Below, one piece after another: positions 40,358 through 40,477 of a stretch of DNA of 40,477 nucleotides. Under the pieces are notes generated by a model. The model saw only the letters and a list, made by a program, of their open reading frames with translations. It was not told the origin of the DNA and did no database searches. The position numbers were made by a program, and so were the translations under genes. Origin of the DNA: Nitrospirota bacterium (GTDB lineage: Bacteria; Nitrospirota; Thermodesulfovibrionia; Thermodesulfovibrionales; UBA6898); contig JAJZPM010000033.1 in assembly GCA_021811105.1 (NCBI GenBank), positions 1 to 40,477 of the forward strand, written 5' to 3'. Position 1 is the stretch's first letter. Each line of letters opens with the position of its first letter.

Positions 40358-40477
40358 GTGTAGTGTCTCATAAATAGCTTTACAATATGGTGAATCTTAT
40401 GTATAGTGAATATATGAGCAGAACGGCAGCCCCAATAATGTTATCACAGGAAGAACGATCCACAATTGGCATGTGGG
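40358..40477 (+). mobile_element. IS630-type insertion element, left end, cut by window edge
   Basis: After a TA dinucleotide at 40356-40357 the sequence GTGTAGTGTCTCATAAATAG reads like an IS630-family terminal repeat, followed by a short AT-rich leader and the transposase start. The exact boundary (TA at 40356 or 40361) is uncertain without the other end. Confidence 0.55.
40414..40477 (+). CDS. IS630-family transposase, N-terminal fragment cut by window edge
   Basis: The frame opens MSRTAAPIMLSQEERSTIGM and continues beyond the window. This matches the usual start of IS630-type transposases: a short basic tail, then L-S-x-E-E-R-x-x-L, the first helix of the N-terminal HTH. The catalytic DDE domain lies outside. 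No strong Shine-Dalgarno is seen, as is frequent in insertion sequences. Confidence 0.55.
   Translation, partial: MSRTAAPIMLSQEERSTIGMW

Overview
The window is 40.5 kb of bacterial chromosome with fairly high GC and dense, mostly plus-strand operons. Gene content and style point to the Nitrospirota/Desulfobacterota side of the tree, most likely Nitrospirota: a CobA-HemD fusion, a selenocysteine-containing SelD, an FtsEX-EnvC-CtpA operon, a PilY1/minor-pilin operon, a periplasmic haem-c sensor fused to GGDEF-EAL, and very many short palindromic repeats. That placement is an inference; there is no rRNA here. Both ends are mobile elements cut by the window: an IS110-type transposase start at bases 1-32 (minus strand) and an IS630-type transposase start at 40414-40477 (plus strand).

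Layout. 341-3416: CobA-HemD (tetrapyrrole/sirohaem branch), a PlsC-like acyltransferase with altered motifs, and a small unknown protein. 3636-9311: an overlapping run of a receiver-only response regulator, a PAP2-phosphatase/GT39 glycosyltransferase fusion, a GT2 polyprenyl-phosphate sugar synthase and a flippase-like membrane protein. This looks like a cell-envelope sugar-modification cassette. BioA follows, coupled to its end. 9384-9836: a membrane-anchored NTF2-like protein. 10162-20380: a seven-gene type IV pilus tip/minor-pilin operon (secreted small protein, 2010-aa PilY1, FimT/GspH-, PilV-, PilW- and PilX-like proteins, Ig/cadherin-like lipoprotein). It lies behind a textbook sigma-54 promoter and a perfect 22-bp palindrome placed like an enhancer site. 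20515-28285: dnaE, accA, a TPR lipoprotein, uvrC and a PfkB-family kinase. 28574-32715: the haem-c/PAS/GGDEF/EAL protein behind a foldable leader, a decayed PAS-LuxR gene, and an APH-fold kinase. 32951-38182 (minus strand): a DEDDy exonuclease, then ctpA, envC, ftsX, ftsE and a conserved small protein. 38342-39753 (minus strand): arsR-selD. 39866-40198 (minus strand): a second ArsR regulator.

Three themes go beyond routine annotation. (1) Palindromic repeats have entered genes. One 58-bp family supplies the last codons and stop of CobA-HemD, the N-terminal extension of BioA, and the ribosome-binding site plus ATG of the NTF2-like gene. Other palindromes lie in frame inside HemD, BioA and UvrC. 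One copy of the 58-bp repeat is itself split by a 127-bp MITE with TA target duplication. (2) Several genes (dnaE, the APH-fold gene, arsR2, possibly cobA-hemD and arsR1) have promoter -10 boxes 5-11 bases before the start codon, implying leaderless or almost leaderless mRNAs. (3) SelD has an in-frame TGA at codon 14 in the context CAG-U-AAK, so the true protein starts 75 bases upstream of the longest uninterrupted reading frame.

All calls are from reading the sequence and recalling protein families; no database search was run.
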